A stretch of DNA of 64,000 nt from UBA1479 sp040216635 (GTDB taxonomy: Bacteria > Pseudomonadota > Alphaproteobacteria > Rhodospirillales > Casp-alpha2). This document shows, piece by piece, positions 34,294 to 42,492 of the stretch (the first letter of the stretch is position 1; each line of letters starts with the position of its first letter). The notes below the pieces were generated by a model, which was given only the letters and a program-made list of their open reading frames with translations, was not told where the DNA came from and did no database searches. The translations under genes and the position numbers were made by a program. The stretch is taken from contig JAVJOU010000018.1 in NCBI GenBank assembly GCA_040216635.1, positions 1 through 64,000 on the forward strand, given 5' to 3'.

Positions 34294-35058
34294 CTATTCC
34301 TTCCCGCCGTCGATGGTCAGGATCGTGCCCGAGGTATAGCTGGAGCGCGGGCTGGCCAGGAATGCCACGGCGTGGGCGACTTCTTCCGGCTTGCCGGCCC
34401 GCCCGAACGGCAGGGTGGCGTGCAGTTCGCGCCATCGCTCGGCGTCGCCCAGTTGGGCTTTGGCCCGTGTGCGGGCCAGCATTTCCGCCCGTTCTGTCAG
34501 GATCGCGCCCGGGTTGATTCCGACCACGCGGATGCCGTCCGCATGGGCACCATGGGCAAGGGCACGGGTAAAGCCCATGAGGGCCGAATTTCCGGCGGCC
34601 CCGGCGATATAGCCGGACGGATGGCGTTCGCCCGCCGCCCCGATGATGTTGATGATCACGCCCGACCTGCGCGCCGCCATGGCGGGGTAGACTTCCCGGC
34701 AAAGGGAAATGAACCCGAACACCTTAAGGTCCCAGGCTTGGCGCCAGGTGTCGTTGTCGACCCCGGCCAAGGTGCCGGGCGGAATGGCGCCCGCATTGTT
34801 GACCAGGATATCGACGGCCCCTGCCTGTGCCGCCAGCGCCTTTGCGGCCTGTTCCTGCGATAAGTCTGCGACATGGGTATCGACGGCGACCTGAAAGCGC
34901 CCGCGGATATCGTCCGCCGTTTGGGTCAAGGCGGTTTCGTCCCGGGCTGCCAGGATCAGGTCGCAGCCTTCTTCCGCCAAGACCTGGGCAACGGCCCGGC
35001 CGATACCCTTGTTGCCGCCGGTGATCAGCGCGCGCAGACCCTTGATCTGTAAATCCAT
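34294..35058 (-). CDS. SDR-fold protein lacking catalytic Ser and Lys
   Basis: 254 residues of SDR fold: TGGNKGIGRAVA, LVNNAGAIPPG and NPGAILTERA are normal. The catalytic region reads INIIGAAGERHPSGYIAGAA: Tyr150 is kept, but the +4 Lys is Ala154 and the Ser position is Gly140. Proteins with this pattern group with SDRs annotated only by fold; activity may differ or be lost. ATG 35058 has GGAG upstream. It lies 67 bp after the LysR gene on the same strand, so the regulator and this gene may share a transcript. Confidence 0.8.
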   Translation of the reverse strand: MDLQIKGLRALITGGNKGIGRAVAQVLAEEGCDLILAARDETALTQTADDIRGRFQVAVDTHVADLSQEQAAKALAAQAGAVDILVNNAGAIPPGTLAGVDNDTWRQAWDLKVFGFISLCREVYPAMAARRSGVIINIIGAAGERHPSGYIAGAAGNSALMGFTRALAHGAHADGIRVVGINPGAILTERAEMLARTRAKAQLGDAERWRELHATLPFGRAGKPEEVAHAVAFLASPRSSYTSGTILTIDGGKE

Positions 35059-35125
35059 GAATGTCGTCTCCTCGGTCGCCGGGTGGTAATTGTTCGCTGA
35101 ACTGAACGGCAAGCGGGGCAGGCGG

Positions 35126-36070
35126 TCAAGCATCCTCCCATTGGGGGATCACGCAAGCGGCGTTTTCCGGGCTCAGGCTTCTGAACTGTTCGATGGCCCG
35201 CCGCACGCAGTCGAGGAATGCCGTTGCTTCGGCGGTGAGAATCTGCCCCTTGTGACAGATGTAGCCGTACAGCAGCCAATGGGCCGGATCCAACGGACGT
35301 ACCGCCATACCAGCTGTATCAACCGCCTGTGCCGAAAGACGGTCCATGATTGCAATCCCGGCGCCGTCGCGGGCCATGTGGCAGGCCAAAAGCGACGATG
35401 TGGTTTCCACCGCGTAATCCGGAACGATCCCTTCCGAGCGGAAATATTCATCAACCTGCTGACGGCCGAAGTAATCGGGCTTCATGCCGATGATCGGGGC
35501 GCCGGCCAGGTCACCTGCGGTCAGGGTATCCTTGCGGGCAAGGGGATGGCTTTCCGACATCACGGCTTCCATGCGTAGGCGGCAGATCGGATGGTTTTCA
35601 AGCGGCAGCAGGGAATGGGTAACCGGCAGGGATGCCACCCCCAGATCATAGCGGGCGATCCCCGATTTGTTTTCAAGCTCAAACCGGGGCAGCACATCGA
35701 CGCTGCATTTCAGGTCCGGATTTTCCCGGCGCATCATGGTCAGGGCGGTCGGGACGATGGCCAGGCCGAAGCGCGGACCGGTAACAAGGCGCAAAGGACG
35801 ATTGGAGCCCGAGCGCAGATTGGCCGCGATATGGGGCAGTTCGTCGATACCATCCAGGATGTGGCGGGTTTCCCGGTAATAGGTTTCACCCAACTCCGTC
35901 AGGGTCAGGCTGCGCCGCGTCCGGTCGAACAGGTTGAGTTTGGTTTCGTCCTCCAACAAAGCGATCAGGCGGCTGACGGCCGGCTGGCTGAGGTTCATGG
36001 CCTTGGCGGCGGCGGCAAGCGTGCCATGGGTGACGACCAGACGAAAGGCGCGGAGAGACTTTAAATTCAT
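35126..36070 (-). CDS. LysR-family transcriptional regulator
   Basis: 314 residues. N-terminal winged helix-turn-helix (LKSLRAFRLVVTHGTLAAAA, then LNLSQPAVSRLIALLEDE) followed by a periplasmic-binding-like effector domain. Effector unknown. A perfect 8-bp-arm palindrome lies 36 bp upstream, in the divergent gap with the SGNH-like gene, and is the probable binding site. Targets could be that divergent gene, the downstream SDR, or the regulator itself. Confidence 0.92.
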   Translation of the reverse strand: MNLKSLRAFRLVVTHGTLAAAAKAMNLSQPAVSRLIALLEDETKLNLFDRTRRSLTLTELGETYYRETRHILDGIDELPHIAANLRSGSNRPLRLVTGPRFGLAIVPTALTMMRRENPDLKCSVDVLPRFELENKSGIARYDLGVASLPVTHSLLPLENHPICRLRMEAVMSESHPLARKDTLTAGDLAGAPIIGMKPDYFGRQQVDEYFRSEGIVPDYAVETTSSLLACHMARDGAGIAIMDRLSAQAVDTAGMAVRPLDPAHWLLYGYICHKGQILTAEATAFLDCVRRAIEQFRSLSPENAACVIPQWEDA

Positions 36071-36105
36071 GGCTAACTTGCCCCTATGACCGTTTCTAAA
36101 GAGCT

Positions 36106-36122
36106 GAAATCAAATTGATTTC
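36106..36122. promoter_or_regulatory. Perfect palindrome in the LysR/SGNH gap
   Basis: GAAATCAA-A-TTGATTTC, 8-bp arms around one base, 36 bp before the LysR start within an AT-rich 185-bp intergenic stretch. LysR-type boxes are inverted repeats of this kind. Confidence 0.5.
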
Positions 36123-36258
36123 TCATAATATATGCAAAAAACTGAAGAATAGATCATTAGTTTCTATTTTTCTTTAATTGTCGGAAGGCCCAAGGTGATT
36201 GCACGACGCGTTCTTAAGAAACGCGCGGGAGTTCACATCCAATCCGAGGAGATCAATG

Positions 36259-37089
36259 ATGCGTTTCCGCACCTCTTTCCACCGGCCGGCGATTCTGGCT
36301 GGTTTCATCGCCATGGCGGTTCTGGCGGGCTCTGCCTGGCAAGCTGCGCCGGCCCATGCCGAAGCCCCGCAACCGGCGGTTAAAAGCCTTAAATCCGAAA
36401 AGCCCAAGCGCCTGTTGTTCGTAGGCAACAGCTATCTTTATTACAACGACAGCCTGCACAACCACGTGCGCCGCATGGTGATCGCGGCCGGCATTCACGA
36501 GAAAAAACAGCTTAAGTACAAGTCCGCCACGATCAGCGGGTCCATGCTGTTTGATCACAACATGGATGCTTATCTGGAACCCGGCAAGTTGCGGGTCAAG
36601 GATCCGTTCCAGGTCGTGGTCATGCAGGGCTTCAGCGCCGCCGCGATCCGCAAGGGCCATCCGCCCAAGTTCACCAAGACCGTGGCTGAGTTCGCGAAGA
36701 AAATCGAAGCGGCCGGTGGCGAAGCCGCCCTTTACATGACCCATGCCTACGTAAAGCCGCATAAGAAAGCGGATCCGAACATGATCCGCGAGATCGAAAA
36801 GCTATATGTCGAGACGGGTAACAAGGTCGGCGCCATCGTCATTCCGGTGGGCCTTGCCTTCGAGGAAGCCTACAAGCAGCGCCCATCCATGAACCTGCAT
36901 AAGGATTATGACGGCTCTCACCCCAATCTGGACGGTACCTACCTGGCGTCTTGCGTGGTGTTCGCCAGCCTTTACGGCATGTCGCCGGTCGGCAATTCCT
37001 ATGACTATTTCGGCAAGGTCGATAAGGAAACGGCGGCCTTCCTGCAGAAGGTGGCCGAGCAGACCGTCAATAAATTCTACGGCCGGTAA
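36259..37089 (+). CDS. Exported SGNH-hydrolase-like protein
   Basis: 276 residues. A signal peptide (AILAGFIAMAVLAGSAWQ, cleavage after AHA) directs it to the periplasm. The mature protein opens with FVGNSYLYYND, resembling the GDS block of SGNH hydrolases with Asn-Ser in place of Asp-Ser, and closes with DGSHPNLDGTYLAS, which fits the Asp-x-x-His block. The likely activity is an esterase or acyl hydrolase on a glycan or lipid; substrate unknown. GAGGAG gives better spacing to ATG 36259 than to ATG 36256. Divergent from the LysR gene. Confidence 0.75.
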   Translation: MRFRTSFHRPAILAGFIAMAVLAGSAWQAAPAHAEAPQPAVKSLKSEKPKRLLFVGNSYLYYNDSLHNHVRRMVIAAGIHEKKQLKYKSATISGSMLFDHNMDAYLEPGKLRVKDPFQVVVMQGFSAAAIRKGHPPKFTKTVAEFAKKIEAAGGEAALYMTHAYVKPHKKADPNMIREIEKLYVETGNKVGAIVIPVGLAFEEAYKQRPSMNLHKDYDGSHPNLDGTYLASCVVFASLYGMSPVGNSYDYFGKVDKETAAFLQKVAEQTVNKFYGR

Positions 37090-37100
37090 GACCGGGCGGC

Positions 37101-37128
37101 GGGCTTCGGCGGTGGATTGCCGGAGCCC
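37101..37128. terminator. Hairpin between convergent genes
   Basis: GGGCTTCGGC pairs with GCCGGAGCCC (9 of 10) across an 8-nt loop, 11 bp after the SGNH-like gene and 22 bp before the end of the convergent SDR gene. No T-run; probable bidirectional stop or insulation. Confidence 0.4.
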
Positions 37129-37150
37129 GAACGCCCCGGCGTATGCCTGC

Positions 37151-37924
37151 CTACCATTCCCGCCCGGCCAGTTTGCGGTTGAGGATCGGGTCGGTCCAGG
37201 CGGGCGGCAGCAGGCTCAATAGCCATACGGCCAGATGCATTGGCCAGGGAAACACGATGCGCGCCTTGTCGCGGGCCAGGCTGCGGCGAATGATCGCGGC
37301 GGCACGGTCGGATTCCATAAGGAAGGGCATGTCGAAGGTATTGGCATCGGTGATGCGGCTTTCGACCCAGCCGGGACAGACGACGTTGACGCGCACACCC
37401 GTTGTTAAGCGTTCGCCGCGAAGGGCCTCGCCCCAGACCTTGACCATGGCTTTTGACGCGGAATAGGCCGACGAGGTCGGTAGTCCCCGGAACCCGGCGA
37501 TGGAGGCCATGATGGCCACCTGGCCCTTGCCGCGCCCGTCCATGGCCGCCAGGGCGGGCAGAACTGTATTGACCACACCGTCCACATTGACGGCCAGGAT
37601 GCGGCGTGTGCGCTCCGGCCCTTCGGGCAGGCCCGAGGTCGAATTGGTGATCCCGGCATTGGCGATCACAAGGCCCAAGGGCGCGGCGGCATCCGCTTCC
37701 TTGATCCAGGCCGCCATGGCGTCCGCGTCGGTCACGTCGATCACTTTGCCATGGGCATCGGCGCCCCGGTCGCGGCATTCCCGGACCACGGCTTCGACCC
37801 GCGCCCGATCGCGCCCCGAAAGATGGATCGTTGTGCCGTGCCCGGCATAGGACAGGGCCAGCGCCCGGCCGATGCCGCTGGAGGCACCGGTGATCAAAAT
37901 CGATGTCGGATGGGTAAGGCTCAT
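37151..37924 (-). CDS. Short-chain dehydrogenase/reductase
   Basis: 257 residues with an intact SDR active site: TGASSGIGRALA, IANAG, catalytic Ser in MASIAGFRG, YSASK and PGWVES. The C-terminal ~40 residues are hydrophobic (FPWPMHLAVWLLSLLPPAW), as in SDRs of the DltE/SDRE group that attach to the membrane. Substrate unknown. Transcribed divergently from yicC. Confidence 0.88.
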   Translation of the reverse strand: MSLTHPTSILITGASSGIGRALALSYAGHGTTIHLSGRDRARVEAVVRECRDRGADAHGKVIDVTDADAMAAWIKEADAAAPLGLVIANAGITNSTSGLPEGPERTRRILAVNVDGVVNTVLPALAAMDGRGKGQVAIMASIAGFRGLPTSSAYSASKAMVKVWGEALRGERLTTGVRVNVVCPGWVESRITDANTFDMPFLMESDRAAAIIRRSLARDKARIVFPWPMHLAVWLLSLLPPAWTDPILNRKLAGREW

Positions 37925-38045
37925 GGGTCGGTTATAGGACGCAGAAAGGGACAGGGGAAGTGCCCGCCGCTTGTTGGTGGCGAAGACCCTGGGTATAAGG
38001 TTCGCACCGCCCTTTCAAAGGGCTATGGCGGAAAAGGAATGCGTA

Positions 38046-38939
38046 TTGGCCATTAATTCAATGACCGGGTTCGCCCGCGCCGAAGGGGGGCATGGTGACC
38101 TCGCCTGGGTTTGGGAAGTGCGCAGCGTCAATGCCAAGGGATTGGATTTGCGCTTTCGCCCGCCGTCGGGGTTCGAAGCCTTGGACCCCCTTGTCCGGGC
38201 GCGCGTGAACAAAGGCTTCAAGCGCGGCAGCCTATCCGTCAATCTTTCGACCCGGCGTGAAACGGGCGGCGGGGCCTATCGCATCAACGAAGATTTTCTG
38301 GCCCAGGTCGTCGACCGGCTGGGCCGCCTGAAGAACGAAATGCCGGATGCCGCCCCACCGTCGCTTGACGGCGTCCTGGGGCTGCGTGGGGTGATCGAGC
38401 CTGTCGACGAAATGCTGGCCGAAGATGCCTTTGAAGAAATCGCCAAGGCCATGATGGCGGACCTAGACCGGGCGCTTAAGGACTTGGGCGCCATGCGCGA
38501 TGCGGAAGGGGCGCGTCTTCTGGCCGTGCTCAACGGTCAGATCGACCAAGTCGCGGACCTGACGGAACGGGCTGCCGCGACGGCGGCAACGCAGCCCGAT
38601 GCCATTCGCCAGCGCCTCAACGATCAGGTCTCGCGCCTTGTCGCCGACAATCCGGCCATGCCCGAAGAACGCCTGGCGCAGGAAGCCGCTGTCCTGATGA
38701 CGAAAGCGGATATCCGCGAGGAACTGGACCGACTGGTTGCCCATACACAGGCGGCGCGGGAGTTGCTGCAAAAAGCCGAGGGGCCTGTCGGCCGGCGCCT
38801 GGATTTCCTGTGCCAGGAATTCAACCGCGAGGCCAACACGCTGTGCTCCAAATCGCCAGATACGGATTTGACGTCCTTGGGTTTGGATCTCAAAACAGTG
38901 ATCGACCAGCTCCGCGAGCAGGTCCAGAACATCGAATAG
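38046..38939 (+). CDS. yicC: YicC family endoribonuclease-like protein
   Basis: 297 residues. Starts INSMTGFARAEG, the family's conserved N-terminus, and ends with GRRLDFLCQEFNREANTLCSK plus DLKTVIDQLREQVQNIE. YicC proteins are implicated in RNA turnover and stationary-phase survival; E. coli YicC affects RyhB decay. TTG 38046 is chosen because AAGGA lies 7 nt upstream and the protein then aligns with the family start; ATG 38025 is an alternative adding seven residues. Followed by gmk at 24 bp, a widely conserved pair. Confidence 0.92.
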   Translation: MAINSMTGFARAEGGHGDLAWVWEVRSVNAKGLDLRFRPPSGFEALDPLVRARVNKGFKRGSLSVNLSTRRETGGGAYRINEDFLAQVVDRLGRLKNEMPDAAPPSLDGVLGLRGVIEPVDEMLAEDAFEEIAKAMMADLDRALKDLGAMRDAEGARLLAVLNGQIDQVADLTERAAATAATQPDAIRQRLNDQVSRLVADNPAMPEERLAQEAAVLMTKADIREELDRLVAHTQAARELLQKAEGPVGRRLDFLCQEFNREANTLCSKSPDTDLTSLGLDLKTVIDQLREQVQNIE

Positions 38940-38963
38940 GCCGGATTAAGGAAAGGCGAGCCA

Positions 38964-39596
38964 ATGGTCGAGATTTCACGCCGAGGCATGATGCTGGTGC
39001 TGTCGTCGCCGTCGGGTGCGGGCAAGACCAGCATCTCGCGCCAATTGCTGGCCGACGAGCCGGGCATCGTCATGTCCGTTTCGGCCACCACGCGCCCGCC
39101 GCGCCCAGGCGAGGTCGACGGCAAGGATTACTATTTTTATGATCAGGCGACGTTCGACGACATGGTTGCGAACGGGGGATTTCTGGAACACGCGACCGTG
39201 TTCGACAATTCCTACGGTACGCCGAAGAAGCATGTCTGGGATGCCCTTGAAAAGGGCATGGACGTCCTGTTCGACGTCGATTGGCAGGGAACAAGAAAAC
39301 TGCGTGAGAACGCCCGGGAACATTTGGTCAGCGTGTTCATTCTGCCGCCCTCCGTTGAGGAACTGGAAAGCCGTTTGCGCGGGCGCGGGCAGGATTCGGA
39401 AGAGGTCGTCGCCGGACGCATGGCACGTGCCAAATCCGAAATGAGTCATTACGAGGAATATGATTATATCGTCGTAAATGCCGAGTTGGATGCGAGCGTC
39501 GAGAACGTGAAAGCGATCCTGCGGGCCGAACGTCTGAAAAAGGAACGACAGACGGGGCTGCTCGATTTCGTTCAGAAAATGGGGGTCGGCGACTAA
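38964..39596 (+). CDS. gmk: Guanylate kinase
   Basis: 210 residues. Phosphorylates GMP to GDP. P-loop SSPSGAGKTSISRQLL; the GMP-binding region ATTRPPRPGEVDGKDYYF; and FDVDWQGTRKLR. Length is normal. Follows yicC. Its last codon overlaps the end of the convergent dioxygenase gene by 4 bp. Confidence 0.97.
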   Translation: MVEISRRGMMLVLSSPSGAGKTSISRQLLADEPGIVMSVSATTRPPRPGEVDGKDYYFYDQATFDDMVANGGFLEHATVFDNSYGTPKKHVWDALEKGMDVLFDVDWQGTRKLRENAREHLVSVFILPPSVEELESRLRGRGQDSEEVVAGRMARAKSEMSHYEEYDYIVVNAELDASVENVKAILRAERLKKERQTGLLDFVQKMGVGD

Positions 39597-40588
39597 CCTG
39601 CCGCCATGCGCCGGGCATGCGCCGGTGAATACAAATCCAACAGCGTCGGGCCGATGCGCCGCGACTGCAGATCATTCATCCAAAGCCGGACCAGATGGCG
39701 ATGGCGGCCTTCGCCATCCATGTATTCCGTGCGCGAATGCAGCATGACGAAATTGTTCACGAATTGCAGGTCACCCTTGCGCATTTCCATGGGCAACTGA
39801 AGTTCCGGCCGCGCGGTGATGGAATCGAAATAATCCAAGGCTTCGACTTCCTTGTCGCTCAGCGTCAAGCCTTCCTTCTCGACCCAATTGATCGGGTTGC
39901 GGTTGTAACAGCAATGGAGAAGCCCGTTGTGGAAGCTGAACACGGGAATGCGGTCGGCTGAGATCGGGCCTTCACCGGCCGGCTGTTCGCCGCGCCGGTG
40001 ATGATAGAACCCGCGTTCGAACAGGGGGATCAGGTCAGGCCGTTCTTCCATGATGATGTTGTAGACCATGGGGGCCGATATCAGGATCGACAGGCCGCCA
40101 TCCAAGGCCGTGTCCAGGCAAAGAAGCCCCACCCGGTCGGCGCCGTCCGTATGGAACGGCAGCAATTTGTTGGAACTGTATCCCCGCGACTGATGGGAAT
40201 AAGGGATGCCTTTATCGGTCACGTCGATGGACTTTTCACCGCGTCCGGTCTGTGCCGTGATGGCGCCCAGATGGGCGGCCAGTCCACAATAGGCAACGAG
40301 GTTTTCATCATAGCTGTAGCGGTCGACCGGCATGTCGGCAATTACTGCGAAACCGCGGCCGTTTTCCAATGCATCGCGGGTTTCTGCCAATAAGGGTGCC
40401 GTCAGGGGCAGGGGAAATGTTTCCGGCGTCAGGTCATAGGGCGATCCGCCTGCAGCCATGGCGCGGGCCACGGCGACATCGATTTCGGCGATCATTTCCG
40501 GGGTCAGGTGCTGAACCCAGCTGCGCGGTTCGGGGAAATCGTCGCGGGTCCAAAGGGCGCCGTCGGAAATGGGGGTGCGGTCCGTCAT
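39593..40588 (-). CDS. TauD/TfdA-family dioxygenase (second type)
   Basis: 331 residues. The metal triad is seen as LLPFHTDGADRV (His-x-Asp) and a distal His in VMLHSRTEY; Arg for 2-oxoglutarate is in RHRHLVRLWMND. Unlike the 16.1-kb enzyme it belongs to the branch with the long N-terminal TfdA-like region (FAVIADMPVDRYSYDENLVA). Such proteins act on small hydrophilic compounds; substrate unknown. ATG 40588 is chosen over a longer start at 40615. It interrupts the usual gmk-rsmA order. Confidence 0.85.
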   Translation of the reverse strand: MTDRTPISDGALWTRDDFPEPRSWVQHLTPEMIAEIDVAVARAMAAGGSPYDLTPETFPLPLTAPLLAETRDALENGRGFAVIADMPVDRYSYDENLVAYCGLAAHLGAITAQTGRGEKSIDVTDKGIPYSHQSRGYSSNKLLPFHTDGADRVGLLCLDTALDGGLSILISAPMVYNIIMEERPDLIPLFERGFYHHRRGEQPAGEGPISADRIPVFSFHNGLLHCCYNRNPINWVEKEGLTLSDKEVEALDYFDSITARPELQLPMEMRKGDLQFVNNFVMLHSRTEYMDGEGRHRHLVRLWMNDLQSRRIGPTLLDLYSPAHARRMAAG

Positions 40589-40640
40589 GGGTGTTCGTCC
40601 TGTTGCGATCCGCAAATACTGGACCCGGGAAATACGATGG

Positions 40641-41465
40641 TCAAGATCGCGCCGCCAATTGCCGGGCCAATGCGCAGAATGCGTCGACGCTCAGGTCTTC
40701 GGCCCGGGATTCGGGGCTGATCCCCTCCTGGGCCGGGTCAAGGCCCAGACTTTTCAGGCTGGACCGCAGCATCTTACGGCGCTGGCCGAAAGCCGCCTGG
40801 GTCACGGCCTCCAGATCGGAAAACGCGGCCTCCGCCAGGGGGTTCTTGCGGGGGATCAATTCCACCACGGTTGAAGCCACCTTGGGCGGTGGGGTGAAGG
40901 CTTGTTTGGAGACGTTGAACAGCGGCCGGATATCGCACAGCCATTGAGTGACGACGCTGAGGCGGCCATAGGATTTGGTCCCAGGTTGGGCGGTCAGCCG
41001 GTCGGCGACCTCTTTCTGAAACATCAGGACCATGCGCTGAAAGGCGTCGATCTGATGCAGCCATTGCAGCAGCAGGACGGTGGAGACGTTATAGGGCAGG
41101 TTGGCGACGATCGCGCGCGGGGCAGGGGTCAGCCCGGCGATATCCGTTTTCAAGGCATCGCCCTCAACAATATGAAAGCGGTTCGGATAGGCGGTCTGTA
41201 GGTCGGTCAGGGCAGCGATGCAGCGGCTGTCTTTCTCGACCGCCCAGACGGCAGCCGCATCCTGGGCCAGAAGTGCCCGGGTCAACCCGCCGGGGCCGGG
41301 GCCGACTTCGATCACGTTGACGCCGTCCAACGGTCCGGCCGCGCGGGCGATACGACCGGTCAGGTTGGTGTCCAAAAGAAAATGTTGGCCAAGCGACTTT
41401 CGAGCGCCCAGGCCGTGGTCCCGGATGACATCACGCAAGGGCGGCAGATCCGGTTGCACGGCCAT
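40641..41465 (-). CDS. rsmA: 16S rRNA dimethyladenosine transferase (KsgA)
   Basis: 274 residues. Dimethylates A1518 and A1519 at the 3' end of 16S rRNA, a late 30S-assembly checkpoint. Motifs: KSLGQHFLLDTNLTGRIA, SAM-binding EVGPGPGGLTRALL and catalytic NLPYNVSTVLL. ATG 41465 lies 4 bp after the pdxA stop; the longer start at 41528 overlaps pdxA. pdxA-rsmA is a classic pair. Confidence 0.96.
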   Translation of the reverse strand: MAVQPDLPPLRDVIRDHGLGARKSLGQHFLLDTNLTGRIARAAGPLDGVNVIEVGPGPGGLTRALLAQDAAAVWAVEKDSRCIAALTDLQTAYPNRFHIVEGDALKTDIAGLTPAPRAIVANLPYNVSTVLLLQWLHQIDAFQRMVLMFQKEVADRLTAQPGTKSYGRLSVVTQWLCDIRPLFNVSKQAFTPPPKVASTVVELIPRKNPLAEAAFSDLEAVTQAAFGQRRKMLRSSLKSLGLDPAQEGISPESRAEDLSVDAFCALARQLAARS

Positions 41466-41469
41466 GATT

Positions 41470-42489
41470 TCAGCCGGCCCGGGTGCGGTTCTGGGCGATT
41501 TTACGGGCCATGACCATGGCGGCGACAAGGCTTTGTTCGCTTGCCTGTCCCGTGCCGGCGATGTCCAATGCGGTGCCGTGATCCGGCGATGTTCGCACGA
41601 TCGGCAAGCCTAAGGTGACGTTGACGCCGCCGTCAAAGTCCAGGGCCTTCACGGGAATTAGGGCTTGGTCGTGATACATGCACAGCGCTGCGTCATACCC
41701 TTGGCGGGCGCGCGGGCTGAACAAGGTATCGGGGGAGGCCGGGCCTATGGCATCGATCCCTTCGGCCCGCAACCGGGCAACGGCCGGTGCGACAATGTCA
41801 CGGTCTTCCGTGCCGAGTGTGCCATCCTCGCCGCCGTGGGGATTGAGGCCCGCAATGGCCAAACGTGGTTTGATGATCCCGAAATCTCTTTTCAAGGCGG
41901 CCGCGGTGACTCGCCCGTTGGCAATGATGGCATCGGATGTCAGGTTTGCGACCGCGTCCCGCAGGCTGACGTGAACCGTGACCGGCACGGCGCGAAGCGC
42001 ATCGCAGGCCAGCATCATTACAGGATCAGACACGCCGCAAAGATCGGCGATGTATTCGGTATGTCCCGGATGCTTGAACCCGGCGGCATAGAGCACCGAT
42101 TTCTGAATAGGGTTGGTGACCATGCCGGCGGCTTGACCGTTGAGACACAGATGCACGGCCCGTTCGATCGCGCGAACGACGGCACCGGCATTGGCCGGAT
42201 CAGGCTTGCCCGGTATGACCGGGACATCCAATCGTTCCGGTAAGACGGGGAGGGCGGTCGTGACGACCTGCGGCGCGTCTTCAGGGCTTTCGATTTCTTC
42301 TATGGGAACATCAAGATTGATCTGCGCCGCCAATTTCCGAAGGCGGTCCGGATCATCGATAACGAAGAACGCCCCGATGGCTGTTCGAGCCGTGTCCCAG
42401 GCGCGCAAGGAAAGTTCGCCGCCGACACCGGCCGGTTCACCCATCGTCAGGGCGAGTGGCAGCGGGCCGGTATCCGCTGTGTTGCTCAC
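41470..42489 (-). CDS. pdxA: 4-hydroxythreonine-4-phosphate dehydrogenase
   Basis: 339 residues. NAD-dependent step of DXP-dependent vitamin B6 synthesis. Motifs: TMGEPAGVGGE, TNPIQKSVLYAAGFKHPGHTEY, LNPHGGEDG and the HDQALIPVKAL metal site. GTG start; the surA stop lies 3 bp upstream, giving surA-pdxA-rsmA as one run. Confidence 0.96.
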   Translation of the reverse strand: MSNTADTGPLPLALTMGEPAGVGGELSLRAWDTARTAIGAFFVIDDPDRLRKLAAQINLDVPIEEIESPEDAPQVVTTALPVLPERLDVPVIPGKPDPANAGAVVRAIERAVHLCLNGQAAGMVTNPIQKSVLYAAGFKHPGHTEYIADLCGVSDPVMMLACDALRAVPVTVHVSLRDAVANLTSDAIIANGRVTAAALKRDFGIIKPRLAIAGLNPHGGEDGTLGTEDRDIVAPAVARLRAEGIDAIGPASPDTLFSPRARQGYDAALCMYHDQALIPVKALDFDGGVNVTLGLPIVRTSPDHGTALDIAGTGQASEQSLVAAMVMARKIAQNRTRAG

Positions 42490-42492
42490 CTC

